Of a stretch of 64,000 nucleotides of DNA, positions 34,888-47,915 are shown piece by piece. The DNA comes from Botryosphaeria dothidea (Eukaryota > Ascomycota > Dothideomycetes > Botryosphaeriales > Botryosphaeriaceae): NCBI GenBank assembly GCA_011503125.2, contig WWBZ02000062.1, positions 1,488,001-1,552,000 of the forward strand, in the 5' to 3' direction. Position numbers and translations under genes: made by a program. How positions within the stretch are numbered: the stretch's first letter is position 1; every line of letters starts with the position of its first letter. The notes under the pieces were generated by a model, which searched no databases, was not told the DNA's origin, and saw only the letters and a program-made list of their open reading frames with translations.

Positions 34888-35340
34888 ATGCCCGTCGTCC
34901 GCACAAGCAAGGGCTACGGCCGCAAGAAGGCGCCACCGGAGGGCTATGAAGACATCGAGGACACGCTGCTCGAGTACGACAACGCGATGAAGGACGCGAT
35001 GAACGCGTCGCACGAGGGCAAGAAGCGGCAGGAGATGCAGTGGCCCATCTTCGAGATCACGCACAAGCGGTCGCGCTACATCTGGGACCTGTACAACGAC
35101 GACAAGATCTCCAAGCCGCTGTACGACTGGTGCCTCAAGAACGGCAAGGCCGACGCCAACCTGATCGCCAAGTGGAAGAAGCAGGGCTACGAGCACCTCT
35201 GCTGCCTGCGCTGCATCCAGACCAAGGAGACCAACTTCCAGTCCACTTGCATCTGCCGCGTGCCCAGGGACCAGCTGAAGGAGGATCATGTCATTCAGTG
35301 CGTGAATTGCGGCTGTGCTGGATGCGCGAGCTGTGATTGA
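34888..35340 (+). CDS. BUD31: Pre-mRNA splicing factor BUD31 (G10 family, Cwc14)
   Basis: Component of the activated spliceosome, NTC/NTR-associated. Intronless, 150 aa, matching the family's very constant length. The start MPVVRTSKGYGRKKAPPEGY contains the G10 basic N-terminus. The middle has WPIFEITHKRSRYIWDLYND and ISKPLYDWC. The C-terminal zinc-binding part is cysteine-rich: LCCLRCIQTKETNFQSTCIC, then CVNCGCAGCASCD at the end. It is an intronless splicing gene among intron-rich neighbours. Confidence 0.98.
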   Translation: MPVVRTSKGYGRKKAPPEGYEDIEDTLLEYDNAMKDAMNASHEGKKRQEMQWPIFEITHKRSRYIWDLYNDDKISKPLYDWCLKNGKADANLIAKWKKQGYEHLCCLRCIQTKETNFQSTCICRVPRDQLKEDHVIQCVNCGCAGCASCD

Positions 35341-37063
35341 GCAGGGAATCTGGAGTATCGAAAGGGGACAAGGTACAAAGAATGGACCGGTCACGGCCAA
35401 AACCTAGAGTGCTCAATGGTGGATAAACCCAGGTTGTACTTCTTCGGGGTCGCTAAGATGTGCTCGAGAGAGGAAAGAGGAATCGGACCGTGGAAAAAGT
35501 TTTCATCAAGGCGATACTGGTCACGGAGTTTGAGGGTCTCACGTCTTTCGGTATGAGGGAGCTCGGGTGTTGCTTGTTCTACTGAGTGTCATTGCGGGAC
35601 ATGCTTTCGCTCTAGCTCTAGAGCGTTATGAGTTGTGGATTCGGCAGTCTCTGCGTTTCGCCCAAGCTCGTTCCATAAAGCTTCTGACATACATAGAAGC
35701 CTCCGGCGAAGAGGTTTCATATGATACCCAGCGTTAAAGTATTAAAGAATACTACGCCCAATTCAGAGAGCTATCATCTGCATACACGTCTGATCTATGG
35801 ATCTTGGTCTCATGTTACGTCTTCACTCACTCACACTCACATTCCAAGCAAGCAATTGATAGATAATGAGTAGCATTCACATTGAACGAGTGACAGCCAA
35901 ATTCTCGAACGCCAGAATCTCAAAATCGCTAAACCGAATCGCTGGACCAGACCCATGTCCCCAAAGACCATATTCCTTAAATCAGACCCTGCACCAAACA
36001 AGATTAAATGGAGCCGTGTCCATCCATCGCCTTTGCCCAAAACCTGACCAAGAAGCAGAACTCCATACTTAACCTAGTTACATCGAAAGCTACAGCGTCG
36101 ATGAAATAAGCAAGAAACTCAAGAGGCAGGAAGGAAGGGAGGAAAGGGTGGCAATGGACTTTTGAAACGGCGCACCACCCTGAAGAGACCGACAAACGGT
36201 TCCCTTTCGCACATCAAGACCCACTCGAGTCGTAGCACTGAACCAGTACGATCATTCAAGGGACAGTGTTGAACAGTGAAAAGACAGCCTTAGAAAATAG
36301 CCGAATTACATTCGAATTCCCCCCAAAAAAAAAGAGACGAGGAATTCCTCGAGATAGTACAGACCAGATGCGCTCAAGCTGCAATGAAAAAGGCAAACCC
36401 GAGCAACCAGACCCTGAAACCCAGCCCAGTGAACATACGCCGAGCCCATGATTATATAAGTCCTATCGCTCTTGATCCTTTTCCCCGAAGAAAGCAGCCA
36501 CAACCAGCGCGCCTATCTATACCGTACAAAAAGAGTTTCCCAACATTTCCCAGATCCCAGTAGCGACCGACAAAAGTCAAATAAACGTCAACCAAAACGC
36601 TAAACCGAAAAAAACACTACCTAATAAGCAAGAGAGAACTGAGGACAGCACATAAAGGAAATAAACTTCTAGCGTTGCCCAAAAGGGAATTGGCAAGAAG
36701 GGGGAAGAGGAGTATGAAGGTGATGAAGACCCAACAGACTCCATAGCTTCAAGGAAGTAAGAGCCTGGTGGTCCAGAAACATTCGTATGAGGATGGTTCT
36801 TATTCGAAGAACCAATCAGTCCAAAAGTGCGCCTAAGCCGAATCGCTCCAGTGTCACCTCCACTTTCCCATGAGCTGGGAAATTGTGGTAAGCATAGTGG
36901 GTATCATTTGTGGTCGTAACAGTCGTCAATCAGAACGAGGTTCGTCACATCATGTGCTCGTTCCGCCCTCATCCGAAAGTTGCAAACACCTGCCAGGAAA
37001 CAAGCCAGAAAGAATGGCGACTGTTCCTTTAAGGCGCAGAAAGCGAGTAATTTCAGACATGAT
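35341..37063. other. Intergenic between convergent BUD31 and forkhead gene
   Basis: 1.7 kb between two stop codons. No supportable gene. Likely both 3' UTRs; the part near 36000-37000 is A-rich on the plus strand and may be a long 3' UTR of the forkhead gene, whose transcript runs the other way. Confidence 0.6.
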
Positions 37064-39271
37064 TTAGAGCAAGGTCGTCGAGCTACGCCCCAGTCCGGGC
37101 CTCGTCTTCTTGGTGGGGCTCTCAGGCTGCTGCTGACGGGTACCAATCTTCTGGAAGCCTTGGAGAATGTCAAAGCCCAAGCCAGGCTCCTCGCCGTCAT
37201 CAGAGTAAAGGTCGAAGCCAAAGAGGTCATCAGCCTTGGATGCGCCAGGAGTCTTAAGTGGGCTCGGAGCTGCCGACGTCCTTCCAGCGAAGAAGTCAGA
37301 CAAGCTCTTCTTGTGTGACGGAGGCTTGAGCCATTTCTTCGAGGACTCGGGCGTCGCGATGTTGGCGCGCGAGCCCGTGATGTCAGCGAGAATGTTCGAG
37401 GAGGTCATAGCACGAGCACTAGATGGGCGCTTGACGGAACGCTTCTCGGGCGAACCGCGGGCAGAGCGAGGTAGCTGCAGAGGGCTGTCATTGAACACGT
37501 CGAAGTTCTCGTTGAAATGATCTTCCAGGAGGTTGAAGTTCTCCTCATCAGGCAGTTGGAAAGCGGGGCTCCAGGGGTTCACATCAGTAAGAACACCGAG
37601 AGCCTTGTCCGGCGAACCAATCAGCTCACGAATGCGGTTGCGGTGGTTACGAAGGTTGGTGTTGGGTGAGATGGACGCAGGAGGTTTGGCAGGCTTCTTG
37701 AAGACAATCGCAGGGGTGAGTGGTGCTGCAAAGTCAACGCCCGACTTATCCGGACGAAAAGGCGACGACTGATACGGGTTGCTAGGTTGCTTCAGGAGAG
37801 GACGGTTCTTCGTGGGACTGTCGTACGATGACCCCCGAATCCGCGCGATTTCTTCCTCGGCGCGACCACGCTTGTGGGCTGGCCGGTCAAGATCAGCTTC
37901 GGATGTGGGAATGGCACCAAGCGGATGGTGACCTTTGACAGCTGACGACTCGATGGATGAGTAGTATCCGCTGTCACCGAGAGTGGAGAACTTGCGCTTC
38001 CGGCCACCGGACCGGCTCGTGGACGGGAAGCGTGGTGCGCGCGGAGGGGTCCCTTCGTGCTGCGAGCGAGACATTGGTGGTGGGGGTGAAGAGTGGATCT
38101 CAGCTGGAGGCGGCGGTGAAGAACGCAGGGCGTGTGACGAAGGCGGCGGCATATCGTTCTCATTGCCACTGGCATCTTGTCCGTCGTGGATCGCCGGATC
38201 AGAGGCAGGGATAGTAGCGTCAGATGACAGTTCAGTCTCATCCGGGAATTTGCTCGAGTCAATACTCTCGCCGATTGGGGTGGACTGGAGTGGGAACGCT
38301 CCTACAGCGGGTTGCCTTGACGACGGTGCTGTTGATGGTCTCAGAATATCGCTGTGATAAGACTGCAGGAAGCTAGGGTCGCCGGGGTTGGTCATGCGGC
38401 GAGGCTTCTCTTTCATGAACTGGCGCTCGAACCCGGGCTCGATGGCCCAGTAGTTGCCCTTGCCAGGGTCATCCTTCGGACGTTCTTGCTTGATGAATGC
38501 CTTATTGAGGCTGAGGTTGTGCCGAATGCTGTTTTGCCATCCGGTCTCGCCGGCACGGTAGTAACTGAATGTCTCGGAGATCCACTTATAAATCTGAGCT
38601 AGGGTGAGACGCCTTTGTGGCGCGCGAAGGATTGCCATGCCAATGAGGGTGGCGTAGCTGTATGCAGGCTTGGTGCCGTCGTCCTCGATATGGGGCATCT
38701 CGCTAGGTGCGGGAATAGGCTTCTGCTGGTCCTCGTCCTGGGCCTTGTTCGACTTCTTCGCGTTGCGATCGCGCAGTGGCGCCGCGTCCATCAGCTGGCG
38801 CTTGGCTGCGTTCTTCTGGTAGACAGGATCGGAATATTGTGGGAAGTTGTTGCCGTATATCGCGGCATAATCGTTCTCCTTGTCCATCGTGCCGGTCGAG
38901 TGGAAGGTGGTGAAGAGAGCGTTCTGCGACTTTGCCGAACGCAGGTTGGGTTGTGAGGCCTTCTTCAAGGGCGAGTCGGTGGTGAATTCGTGACGACGAG
39001 GTGGAGGGATGGAGATGGAGTTGATGTTGCTCTCGGCGAGGGCGTGCGGGGCCGGTGAGCTGGACTGGCCCCGCGACTTGCGCGGCGACTGTGCACTACC
39101 CTCCGAGTGCGAGGGATTGAGGAGCGTGTGGTGACTTGACGACACGTCGGTCACGGGTCCCAGGGCGGACAGGAGGGCAGCTTCAGCTTCGGCGACTTCG
39201 TGGTGGTCAAACGAGGTAACAGGATCCTGGAAAATCTGCAGCGGCGCCTGTTGTCGACGCGTCGCAGCCAT
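37064..39271 (-). CDS. Forkhead transcription factor
   Basis: Nuclear DNA-binding regulator, intronless, 735 aa from the ATG at 39271. The winged-helix forkhead domain spans about residues 197-290: KPAYSYATLIGMAILRAPQR, WISETFSYYRAGETGWQNSI, RHNLSLNKAFIKQERPKDDP, GKGNYWAIEPGFERQFM. Both flanks are long, disordered and rich in Ser/Pro, with many SP/TP sites (for example SSPPPPAEIHSSPPP, QSPRKSRG), consistent with cyclin-dependent kinase control. No FHA domain is seen before the forkhead domain, so it resembles the Hcm1/Sep1 type more than Fkh1/2; this is inference. Such factors control cell-cycle and septation genes and, in filamentous fungi, sexual development. A 5 kb gene-free stretch precedes its start. 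Confidence 0.93.
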   Translation of the reverse strand: MAATRRQQAPLQIFQDPVTSFDHHEVAEAEAALLSALGPVTDVSSSHHTLLNPSHSEGSAQSPRKSRGQSSSPAPHALAESNINSISIPPPRRHEFTTDSPLKKASQPNLRSAKSQNALFTTFHSTGTMDKENDYAAIYGNNFPQYSDPVYQKNAAKRQLMDAAPLRDRNAKKSNKAQDEDQQKPIPAPSEMPHIEDDGTKPAYSYATLIGMAILRAPQRRLTLAQIYKWISETFSYYRAGETGWQNSIRHNLSLNKAFIKQERPKDDPGKGNYWAIEPGFERQFMKEKPRRMTNPGDPSFLQSYHSDILRPSTAPSSRQPAVGAFPLQSTPIGESIDSSKFPDETELSSDATIPASDPAIHDGQDASGNENDMPPPSSHALRSSPPPPAEIHSSPPPPMSRSQHEGTPPRAPRFPSTSRSGGRKRKFSTLGDSGYYSSIESSAVKGHHPLGAIPTSEADLDRPAHKRGRAEEEIARIRGSSYDSPTKNRPLLKQPSNPYQSSPFRPDKSGVDFAAPLTPAIVFKKPAKPPASISPNTNLRNHRNRIRELIGSPDKALGVLTDVNPWSPAFQLPDEENFNLLEDHFNENFDVFNDSPLQLPRSARGSPEKRSVKRPSSARAMTSSNILADITGSRANIATPESSKKWLKPPSHKKSLSDFFAGRTSAAPSPLKTPGASKADDLFGFDLYSDDGEEPGLGFDILQGFQKIGTRQQQPESPTKKTRPGLGRSSTTLL

Positions 39272-42200
39272 GGTGGGCGAGAGGGGGCGCAAAATTTCAG
39301 GCGCAGGCAGCTCGGCAGAACCAATGACACGTGAAAACGCGAGAAAATCTGGCGTTGGAGCCTGGTGGTGGGGTTGGGTGAGGCTCAGGCTGCTGGGGTG
39401 GAGCGTCTGATTGCGATACGGATAGCGGCGGGAGAACGGCGTTCAAGTGGAGATTTTCGAGCAAAGCGCACAGGCGGCAAGGTGTTCGAAAGACGCTCGG
39501 CGAGACAGTACGGCGGCGATCTAGAAGGTTGCGGCTGCGGTGAGCACGGTAGATTCTTCAGAGTATCAAGGGAGGGCGTCTCACGAGCTGCGCGGCTGCT
39601 GGAGATCTCTCGCTTGGGGGAAGGCGCCAAGACACGCTCGGGCGGGCGATGAATGAGCTCAGCTTGCCCTCACAAAGACGGGACAAGCTCGGCGAGAGGA
39701 CAAAGGCGGCGCAAGGGATGCGGATGCGCGAGGGGGATCGCAACGTGAAATTGGGGCTACGAGAACGGATGGGCAGAGCGCGCGGCGGCAGCGGGAGGAG
39801 TAAGAGGAGGTGTGTAAACGGATTACTGCAGCGGGATGTTGGCCCTCATGCAGCGCGGGCGTCGACTCTTAGGGCAGGCCTGTCGCAGGTCGCTGATAAC
39901 CTTGGTCGACGGTCACATCGCCCAATCGTCCCCACTTGCTTCGCTCCCGCAGACGCTAGTTCTGGTTGCTGAGCTGTACCGCCAGAGAGCCAGGCGCTAC
40001 GGGCGCCCCATTGGCTGTGCGCAATGCTATGACGCCTGCAAGGGCGGATCGTGCCTGTCAGCTCGGCTCAGGCCACTCGCCGACATACAGGACACCCTCG
40101 TAATAGCACACTGCCGGCCGTGACTGGGCGCCAACGCTTCGCTGCCAGGCGCAGGGCTTGACGAGGGTCCTGCTGCAAGCCAGCCCGCGCAAATCGACGA
40201 TGGGCGCGCCGGCACGTTGCTGGCGCGAAAGCTGCGCGACAGCAGCGCGCGACGGCGCAACTGGAGACACGCCGTCGACCTACAGAGGGCGACCGTGGCC
40301 GCCCGCCGTTGCGCGTGGTCCTGAAACGTCGAGGCAAGCCGCCTTGCGCTCCCCCGCACCGCCCGCGAACCAGGTGCCGTCGAGTGCCAGGCGTCGCCGC
40401 CGAGCCGTATCACAATGGTACCGCGTACTGCCTGATCCAGCGCTGCCGGCGCTTCGCGTCTCTGTGCGGGCAGCTATCAAACTCAGCACATCCGTGGAGC
40501 CGCGCCCGTAGATCCGTCCGGGCGGGCTCGACAGCTGATCTCCAGCGCCTGGAAGCATCCGCGCCCACTTTACGCCGCACATGGAAAGACAAAGATAGAA
40601 CTACGCGTCCATGAGATTCTCACGATAGAAAAGAAGAAGAAAACTCGTTGACCACGCAGCGCAACAGAACGGATGCAGGCCGTCAGCCTTGCCAACAGCG
40701 CGGGGCCAGACACAGGCGGCTGCCTCCGAGACATGGGGCCATTGGGGCCGACAAGGCATCCTCGCAGCCCGAACGGGTAACCGTGCTCGCGTCATGAGGA
40801 CGGAATGGTGAGGTTGCGTCCAAGTTGCGAGTCAGTAGAGGTTGGTGAGGTGTGCCAAGCTCATCCAGCCTGGACAATGGGACTATCGCAGCTGGCGATT
40901 TTTGGAAAAGCCGAGTTCGCAGTAACGGAGGAAGAGTGGGTTTCTCACTTTCTTACCCGCCGTCTCCCGTCCCATCGCCCTCTCGCGCGAGCACGCGCAA
41001 GCATGTCCTTGGTTCACATGCCGCTCCAACGAGTTCCGCTTTTTCCTTGATCGCCCTCCACCCCCGGTTCAGCTGCTTCCGAACACGCTTCATCCACGGC
41101 AGTGGAGTGCCGTCCGGGGTGTTCAGCTGCGAACTGTGCGGCGCAGTCTCTCCGCGCGCCAGTGGCAGTGCATTCAATGCGAGCGCGTGTTCCCTCTTTT
41201 CTCCGAGTCTCTGCCGCGCGACGTGAAAGCCACAGAGGCGCTCCCTCACTTTCGAAGTCCTCCCCTTCATGGTAATTTGATGTGCGCAAGGACTCTCCGC
41301 TTCTCAAGCCGCAGCCGCCAGAGTGAAACGCCAGACCGGCCGCATAGATTGACATGCGGCCTCATGAGAATGGTACTTTGGTACCCGGCCCCACCGTGAG
41401 ACCTGCTGTGAGCGGCCCCACTCCTAGAGACTTTCGCAAATGTGCTTGAGAACAAGCGAGTCGCCCTGCACTGCGTACAATCATGGATGACGATGTAACT
41501 ATAGAGAAATTTCTATCAATATGGTTTCCTCGTGGCCGCATATCCCTGAAAGTTCCTCATAGAATTGCTCCTATGATCCACAGACTTGCTCAGGATTCAG
41601 TGAAACTGAATCCAAAAATGCTTTTCCTACTTACATTTGCCCCACAACCTCGAGTTGCACCACGCTCACGCGTCTCGAAGCTTGAACACCAATGGATACG
41701 GAACCGCACTGAGATGCTCATGCCACAGCGACGCCATTGACGCAACAGCGGATGGCCCCAGCTGGGGCCACACATGTCCATGCACAAAAGAGAGACGTGC
41801 AGAAGCGCGCGGACAAGCGCCGGGGGTGGACACGAGCCAACCCACCCATCCACTCTTTTAGCCATTCGTCCTGCATCTCGCGCGACGCGCTCACGCGTCG
41901 CGTACAACGCACGTACTAAATCGGGAAAGCAAATTGACTGGAACCTCATGCGGCCCAGGGAAAGCACCGGCGGCTGTCCGTGTCAACTTTCATATCCGCA
42001 AGTGCCGTCCAGCGCAACAAGGCTCTTCCCTTGCGACCATCATCTTCCAGAACAAACGCACAAACCCAATCTTAAACCGTATCTTCGTCCTCTCTACAGT
42101 CCATGCGTATCCTTCTAGAACAAGTCTTTTTCTTCCGTGTCTCGCCTCGCATTCACCATCCGATGGATAGAAAACGCTCCGATTCCCGCATCTCTATAGC

Positions 42201-44284
42201 TTGGGTTTGCACCCGATCTCTCGATCACTTCTCGATCGCAAGATGCGCGACGCGTCTCTCTATCACGTCTGAAATTTACCCATGCGCTGGCACACGGCAC
42301 TTTTTCTTCACGGCACTTCAGTCAATTAAACCTCAGGCATTCGGTTTTCTCTTGGCGGTGGCCGAGACATCTCGCGATCCCACTGCCTCCCTGACACATT
42401 ACCAGATCCCCCATTTCGCCCATCTAAATGAAATTGCGGGCTCTTGGAATGCCACCAACACCCTCAGCCGCATAGACCGCTTGATATTACCAAGAAAAAT
42501 AAATGTTCTCAAATGCCAGCTCGGCCCAAACCAGCCCACACGGCTTTCTCCACGAAAAGCCATCTGTATAGAAGAAAGCGAGAAATGCGACCCGTCCCCA
42601 GCGCCTCTCCTTCCGGCTCAGACGCCTCAAGCCAAAGCCACATCTGACCTTTGACCCGGTATTCTCCTTATTAGACGGGGTGGCCGTTTCCAGGCTGTGC
42701 GCTAAAATGCTTAGCGCGGATGCCACAGCTGCGCCATCGTCGATGGCTAGCCTCACTAAATCGTGAGGCAACTCACGCAGGGTCCAAAAACCGGAGGTCT
42801 CGCCTCCTCTCTTCCGCGCGAGCTAAAAAGGTGTTTAGTACAAGCAGCGGTGAAGCCGTACTGTAGAAAGACGTGGGATACAAGCGGCAAGAGCCCAAGC
42901 AAGAGCCACCATCCCGGCCAGCGAGTGGCGATGGCGCAGAGATGGCAACAGCCACAGGGTCTGCTCTTCTCGCAGGAAGTACCCGGCGAGATCCAGGCCC
43001 TCGAGGTACCTGCGCACGGCTGCGAAAGGTCTCCAACGGTCCGCTCCCTCTCATCCATATCTCGAGGAGTGAAGTCAACGTTAGCGGGACGGCGGCGCGT
43101 AGCCTTCTCCGACAGACCGACAATATGACATCGTCGGGAGGTGGTCCCAGCGTCTTTTTCCTCGCCTTCCTTCGCTTACGGCGCATGATCAAGAACGGTG
43201 AGACGGAGACGAGTGAGTGACAGGTTGAATTTTTCTTTTGGGCTGCCTCCCAGTGCAGTCCGCGTGTCCAACGAAAATTTTCTATGCTTCTCATTTCGTT
43301 GCGGCACCGCACCATTACTCTGCTTTGCTGGCATGACCATAGATCTAGTAGGACCGTTAGAAGGACCGTTTATGGGCTGTTGGACGAGGTCTGGGGGACT
43401 CACGAACGCATCCAATGAAGTTCTTCTATGGTCCACGTAAGACACGAATGGATTGCCAACGATCGAGATCTATGATAGCTCGTGTCGGAACAGAAAGGAA
43501 AGAAATGAGAAAGGGCAAGGAATGGATTTGTCTCAAACATGGATGCCCAACAGGGGAAAGGGCCCAGCAGCTTAGCTAAAGGTCAAATGCCAAGCACGTT
43601 CAAAGTTTGAGTATTAATGCAACTACGATGAATGCTTGACGAGCTTACTTCAAGTCTACAAAAGTGCTACAGCAGTAGCTTCCACCAAGCATACAGAGCT
43701 GATGCACTCGTCTGGACAGCTGTATTGTTGGTCCTTATAACATTCACTTGAGCTTACAGGCTCAACAACAGCTGGCAGAATTCGATTGTTTATCTCCACC
43801 AATTCTACAAATTCACAAGAGATATTTCGTTGCGAATATGAAACCCCGTGAGTTATACAGCAGAGGAACGGCTGCAATACGAATATGTAAGAATATCCTT
43901 TTCGATTCTCATTATCGACTTTCAGAAAGGTAAGAAGCATGCAATCTAATGTTTGAAGAACTCCATGGTCTATCCCAAAACACATTCCCCCATGTGCAAG
44001 CCAACCCTTGGCTCGCTTTTTGCCTACGGATATAAAAGCAATTCAAAGAAGAAAGCCGGCGCCCGGGCGGCATCATCTCTCTTTTTTCCCAAAAGAAATA
44101 GCGCACACTTCCCGTGTAAAACAACGCCAGCAATGCCTAGTTGCTTGCCGACCCTCTTCATGCTTTCGTAGCCGCGAGTGGGCTTTTTAAATGGTCGTCA
44201 TCGAAAGCCCAGGAAGAGCCTCCTATAACCTCTTTACCTCTCTCGTCCGTTGGGTTATTAGAAGGCAGTTTAGGAAAAATACGC
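39272..44284. other. 5 kb gene-free region upstream of the forkhead gene
   Basis: No supportable gene. The frames are GC-driven (39300-41300) or short (41400-44280). CT-rich leader-like DNA occurs at about 41990-42300 on the plus strand. It holds the forkhead promoter at its left end and the ARB1 3' UTR at its right end. Confidence 0.6.
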
Positions 44285-46228
44285 TTAGACGGCACCAGCC
44301 GAAATCATCTTCTTCCTGAGGTGGTTCTTGTACTCGCCGATGGTGCCATTCCACCTGTGGACAGTCTTGTTCTCGCAGACCATGATGTCCTTGGCAATCT
44401 TGTCGAGCAGCCTATGATACTGTTAGAACTATTCTGGGGGGGAAAATATCGTGGTGAGTGATGCTTACCTGAAGTCGTGGGAAACGACGACGACACCACC
44501 GCTGAAGGCGTTGATGGCATCTGCCAAACTGTCGATGGTGGGAATATCAAGACCGTTGGTAGGCTCGTCCAGCAGAAGCATGTTGGGACCCTCGAGGCCA
44601 AGCAGAGCGAAGACGATTCTGCTCTTCTGACCCTCGGAAAGAGTACCCATGAGCGCGGTCTGGGCCTCACCGGTGAGACCGTAGCGACCGAGCTGCTGCC
44701 TCCAGTACTGGTAGTCCTGGCTAATGCTGGAGAACTTATCACGAACGAAGTCGAGGGCAGACTTGGTGAGGTCAAGCTGCTCAGCGGAGTGCTGGCTGTA
44801 CATGCCGAGCTTCAGGTGAGTGTGACGGGAAACGGAACCCTTGGTAGGAGAAAGCGCGCCGGTGAAAATGCGCAGCAGAGTGGACTTGCCGACACCGTTG
44901 GGACCGACCAGCGCGGTGCGGGAGTCCATGTCCACACCGAAGTCGAGGTTTTCGTAGAGGTTATCCTCAGCGTTGCCCGAGTAGGAGAAGGTAACATCAT
45001 CGAGCGACAGGACAGGCGGGGGAAGCTTCTCGACATCGGCAAAGCGGAAGGTGAAGACACGGTCCTGGACAACGGGCTGGATGAAGCCATCGGCCTCCAT
45101 CTTGTCGAGGATCTTCTGCCTTGACTTGGCCTGCCTGACCAAGTTGGCGTAGGTACCAGCGGAAGCGATGAACTTCTTGATGTGCTTGATTTCCTCCTGC
45201 TGCTTCTCGTAGGCCTTCTGCTGGTTGGTCTCGTTCTCGGTCCTGGTCTTGATGTACGAGTCGTAGTTACCACCATAGTACTGAAGAGTCTTCAGACGCA
45301 TGTCGATCATGTTGGTGCAGACGCCGTTCAAGAAGTCCATGGAGTGGGAGACGAGCAGGAGGGTGCGATCCCACTTCTTGAGGTACTCCTCCAGCCACAC
45401 ACAGGCCTCCAGGTCCAAGTGAGCAGTGGGGTCGTCAAGCAGAAGCAGCGACGGCTTGACGAAGAGGGCTTTGCCGAGCGCGACACGCATTCTCCAACCA
45501 CCGGACATGTCCTTAGTCTTCTTGTTGATCGTCTTCTTGTTGAAACCGAGACCAGTCAAAATGAGCGAGGCGCGGGTTGAGAAGGTGCTGGGGTCCATTT
45601 CTTCCATACGCTGCACACAAGTCGTCAGCAACCTTTCACGAACGGGGGGAGTTCAGTCGTCACAAACCTCGTACAGTTCCTCGAGAATTGGGTTCTCGGG
45701 GCCGTCGTTCTCAAGAATCTCCTCGGCTTTCTTCTCCATGGCGGCAAGCTGAGCCTGAGCCTCGCCGACAACCCAGTCAAGGGCACCGACGTCGGTCTTA
45801 GGGGCACCCTCGTTGAGAAGGTAGATGTCGATATGTTCAGGGAAAGGGAACTCGCGGGCAGCGATGGCCTTCAGCAGGGTCGACTTTCCGCAGCCGTTCT
45901 CACCGAGCAGACCATAGCGACGACCATAGTTAACCTCGATGGTGGTGTCGTTGAAGAGGACCTTGCCGTGGAACACCAGAGAGGCAGAGGTGATCTTGAC
46001 GTCGCGGCTGGCCTCCAACGAGGCCAGCACACCGGTAGTGACGCGATCCGACAGACCCTCCTCGTCTTTCTGCAGGGCGAGCTGCTCGAGCTTCTTCTGG
46101 GTCTCGTCGGTGCCGTCGCCAGCCTTGGCGGCTTCCTTTTCTGCCTTGCGCTCCTTGAGCGTCTTCTTGGGGGCCTTGCCCTCAGCAACGCGCTTGGCGT
46201 CGCGAGCAGCCTTGGAAGCGGAGACCAT
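44285..46228 (-). CDS. ARB1: ABC-F ATPase Arb1, ribosome biogenesis
   Basis: Soluble twin-ATPase (ABCF2 family) that assists 40S and 60S ribosome maturation and ribosome quality control. Three exons, 46228-45668, 45610-44469 and 44411-44285, give 609 aa, nearly the yeast length. The basic N-terminus ([15 protein letters not shown]) is followed by Walker [10 protein letters not shown] at about 109-117, signature MSGGW at about 222, Walker [13 protein letters not shown], then a linker, second Walker [10 protein letters not shown], second signature LSEGQKSR and Walker [13 protein letters not shown]. Both sites look intact. The last exon ends [14 protein letters not shown]. Confidence 0.97.
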
Positions 46229-47915
46229 GGTGGATGTGTGGGGTGGAAAGAGGGTGTTGAGGGTCGCGAAGTTGGGTATCAGCAGTAAGATTTTTCGCGG
46301 GCGGGAAGGACGTCAGTAGCGGGGCACTGGGGCAGGGCGGCGGCGCTATCGAGGCGATAAAGGACCGGCGTAGGGCTGCGAGTCTGCGACGTCGACGCCT
46401 GAGACTGGTGATGAAGCAGCGACCTGGGAGGCGTGTGCAAGAAGAAAAGGCCGTGGGGTGGGGTCAGCGGCCAGGAGCACTCGGTGCAAAGTTAGGTGTG
46501 GAGGTGAAAGGCAAAGGGTGCGAGCGGTGGGCCTCTTTTTTCCCAGGCTGCGGACGCTGTGGCGAAGAGGGCTGGGAACGGCCAGTTGCCCGCCCGCCAA
46601 TCGGGGAAACGCTGATCCATTGCGCTCGCTATTCTTGGTTCTGCTCTCCCCTTCTTCCACCGCCTCCCAACATTCAACCCAACACGTCATTGGCCATCTT
46701 TTGACACGACTACGTCTCAACTAGCACGGTTCACAGGCTTAGCACCACCTCTCCTTATCGCGCTTGGCCAAAATGGAGCTGTTCACTTCTAGAATCGACT
46801 TTGTCGTGTACGGGCACATGAAGCACCCGTCCGGACGCGAGTGTAAATGTCGTTCCTATACATTTCCATCCGGATGAACACCCTAGCTCTTCAGATCCGT
46901 GGATTGGGCGGTTGCGGCTACTAAACTGTACCACTGATCGATGGCCACATTCACTTCTGCCCGCACATTCCGCCCACAAAGTTAATATTACTTTTATTTC
47001 TAATTCTGCAGGCCTGTGCCATGAATTTATTTGCCGACCAAAATAGAGAAACTGACATGATGCAGTCTTCTGTTCTCAAATTCTGTAAGTTAATTAAGCA
47101 CACTAAGTCTGGCATGTTACTTGCTTCCGTTCGAGCTACTGCTTGATCTGGGCCGGGCGCCGAAGAACTGGAGCCAGAGTCCGAACTCGAGCTGTCATAT
47201 TTGGCAACGTAGGGACTGCCACTCTCAAGAAGGAAAAGGGGTACTGAGTAGACGTTGATCGGTGCTTATATGTATCCAAAACAGAATTGGACCAGGGTGC
47301 CGGGGCCGAAACGACAACGTCTTCCTACTTCTCGGTGGTCTTTGACCGCTTTGCCGCCACGCATCTCCACATCCTACACTAGATCACAGCACATTATGAG
47401 GGAGCGAGTACACTTCTCCAGGTGTCAACTTATGGATTTTGTAAAACGCTTAGTGACAAACAAATGCTCAATCCGCTTTTCGGCGTCCTTCGTGTGTATG
47501 AGAAAAGAGATTACGGTCATTCTCAGCCTACTGAATTTTATTCTTTCTTCTGCTGCCTATAACATATATCACATATACTGTGACAACATGTAAATTGGCA
47601 AATAGAGGCCTTGATCTGATGGAGGGATGCGTGCTTCGAAATAATGATCCGGATTTGAATTCTCAATCTTTTAGCACACTTGAGCATTGCCTTCATGCTG
47701 GCTCCATTCCAAACTGTGACAGTTTATCGTCGTCATTGAAATCTCCAAAATAGGGGAGAGAATCTTCTCGAGAGGCACTACAATTGCTTGAAGACATCTT
47801 CAAATGACCTGTCAAGGATCACCACATGTCGGTAACAACAAACCACACATCGGCGTCTATGAGATTAGAAACATGCATGCTATCTCTACATCACCTCTAT
47901 AGTGAGCCGTTTCTA
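46229..47915. other. Intergenic, ARB1 promoter to dehydrogenase 3' end
   Basis: The ARB1 promoter and leader occupy the first few hundred bases. No other gene is supported. Confidence 0.6.

Noticed and set aside
42103..42654. 183-codon plus-strand open frame
   Set aside because: No motif or signal peptide; composition resembles leader DNA read as protein.
43656..43985. 109-codon Cys-containing minus-strand open frame
   Set aside because: No signal peptide and no family; could not be linked to other exons.
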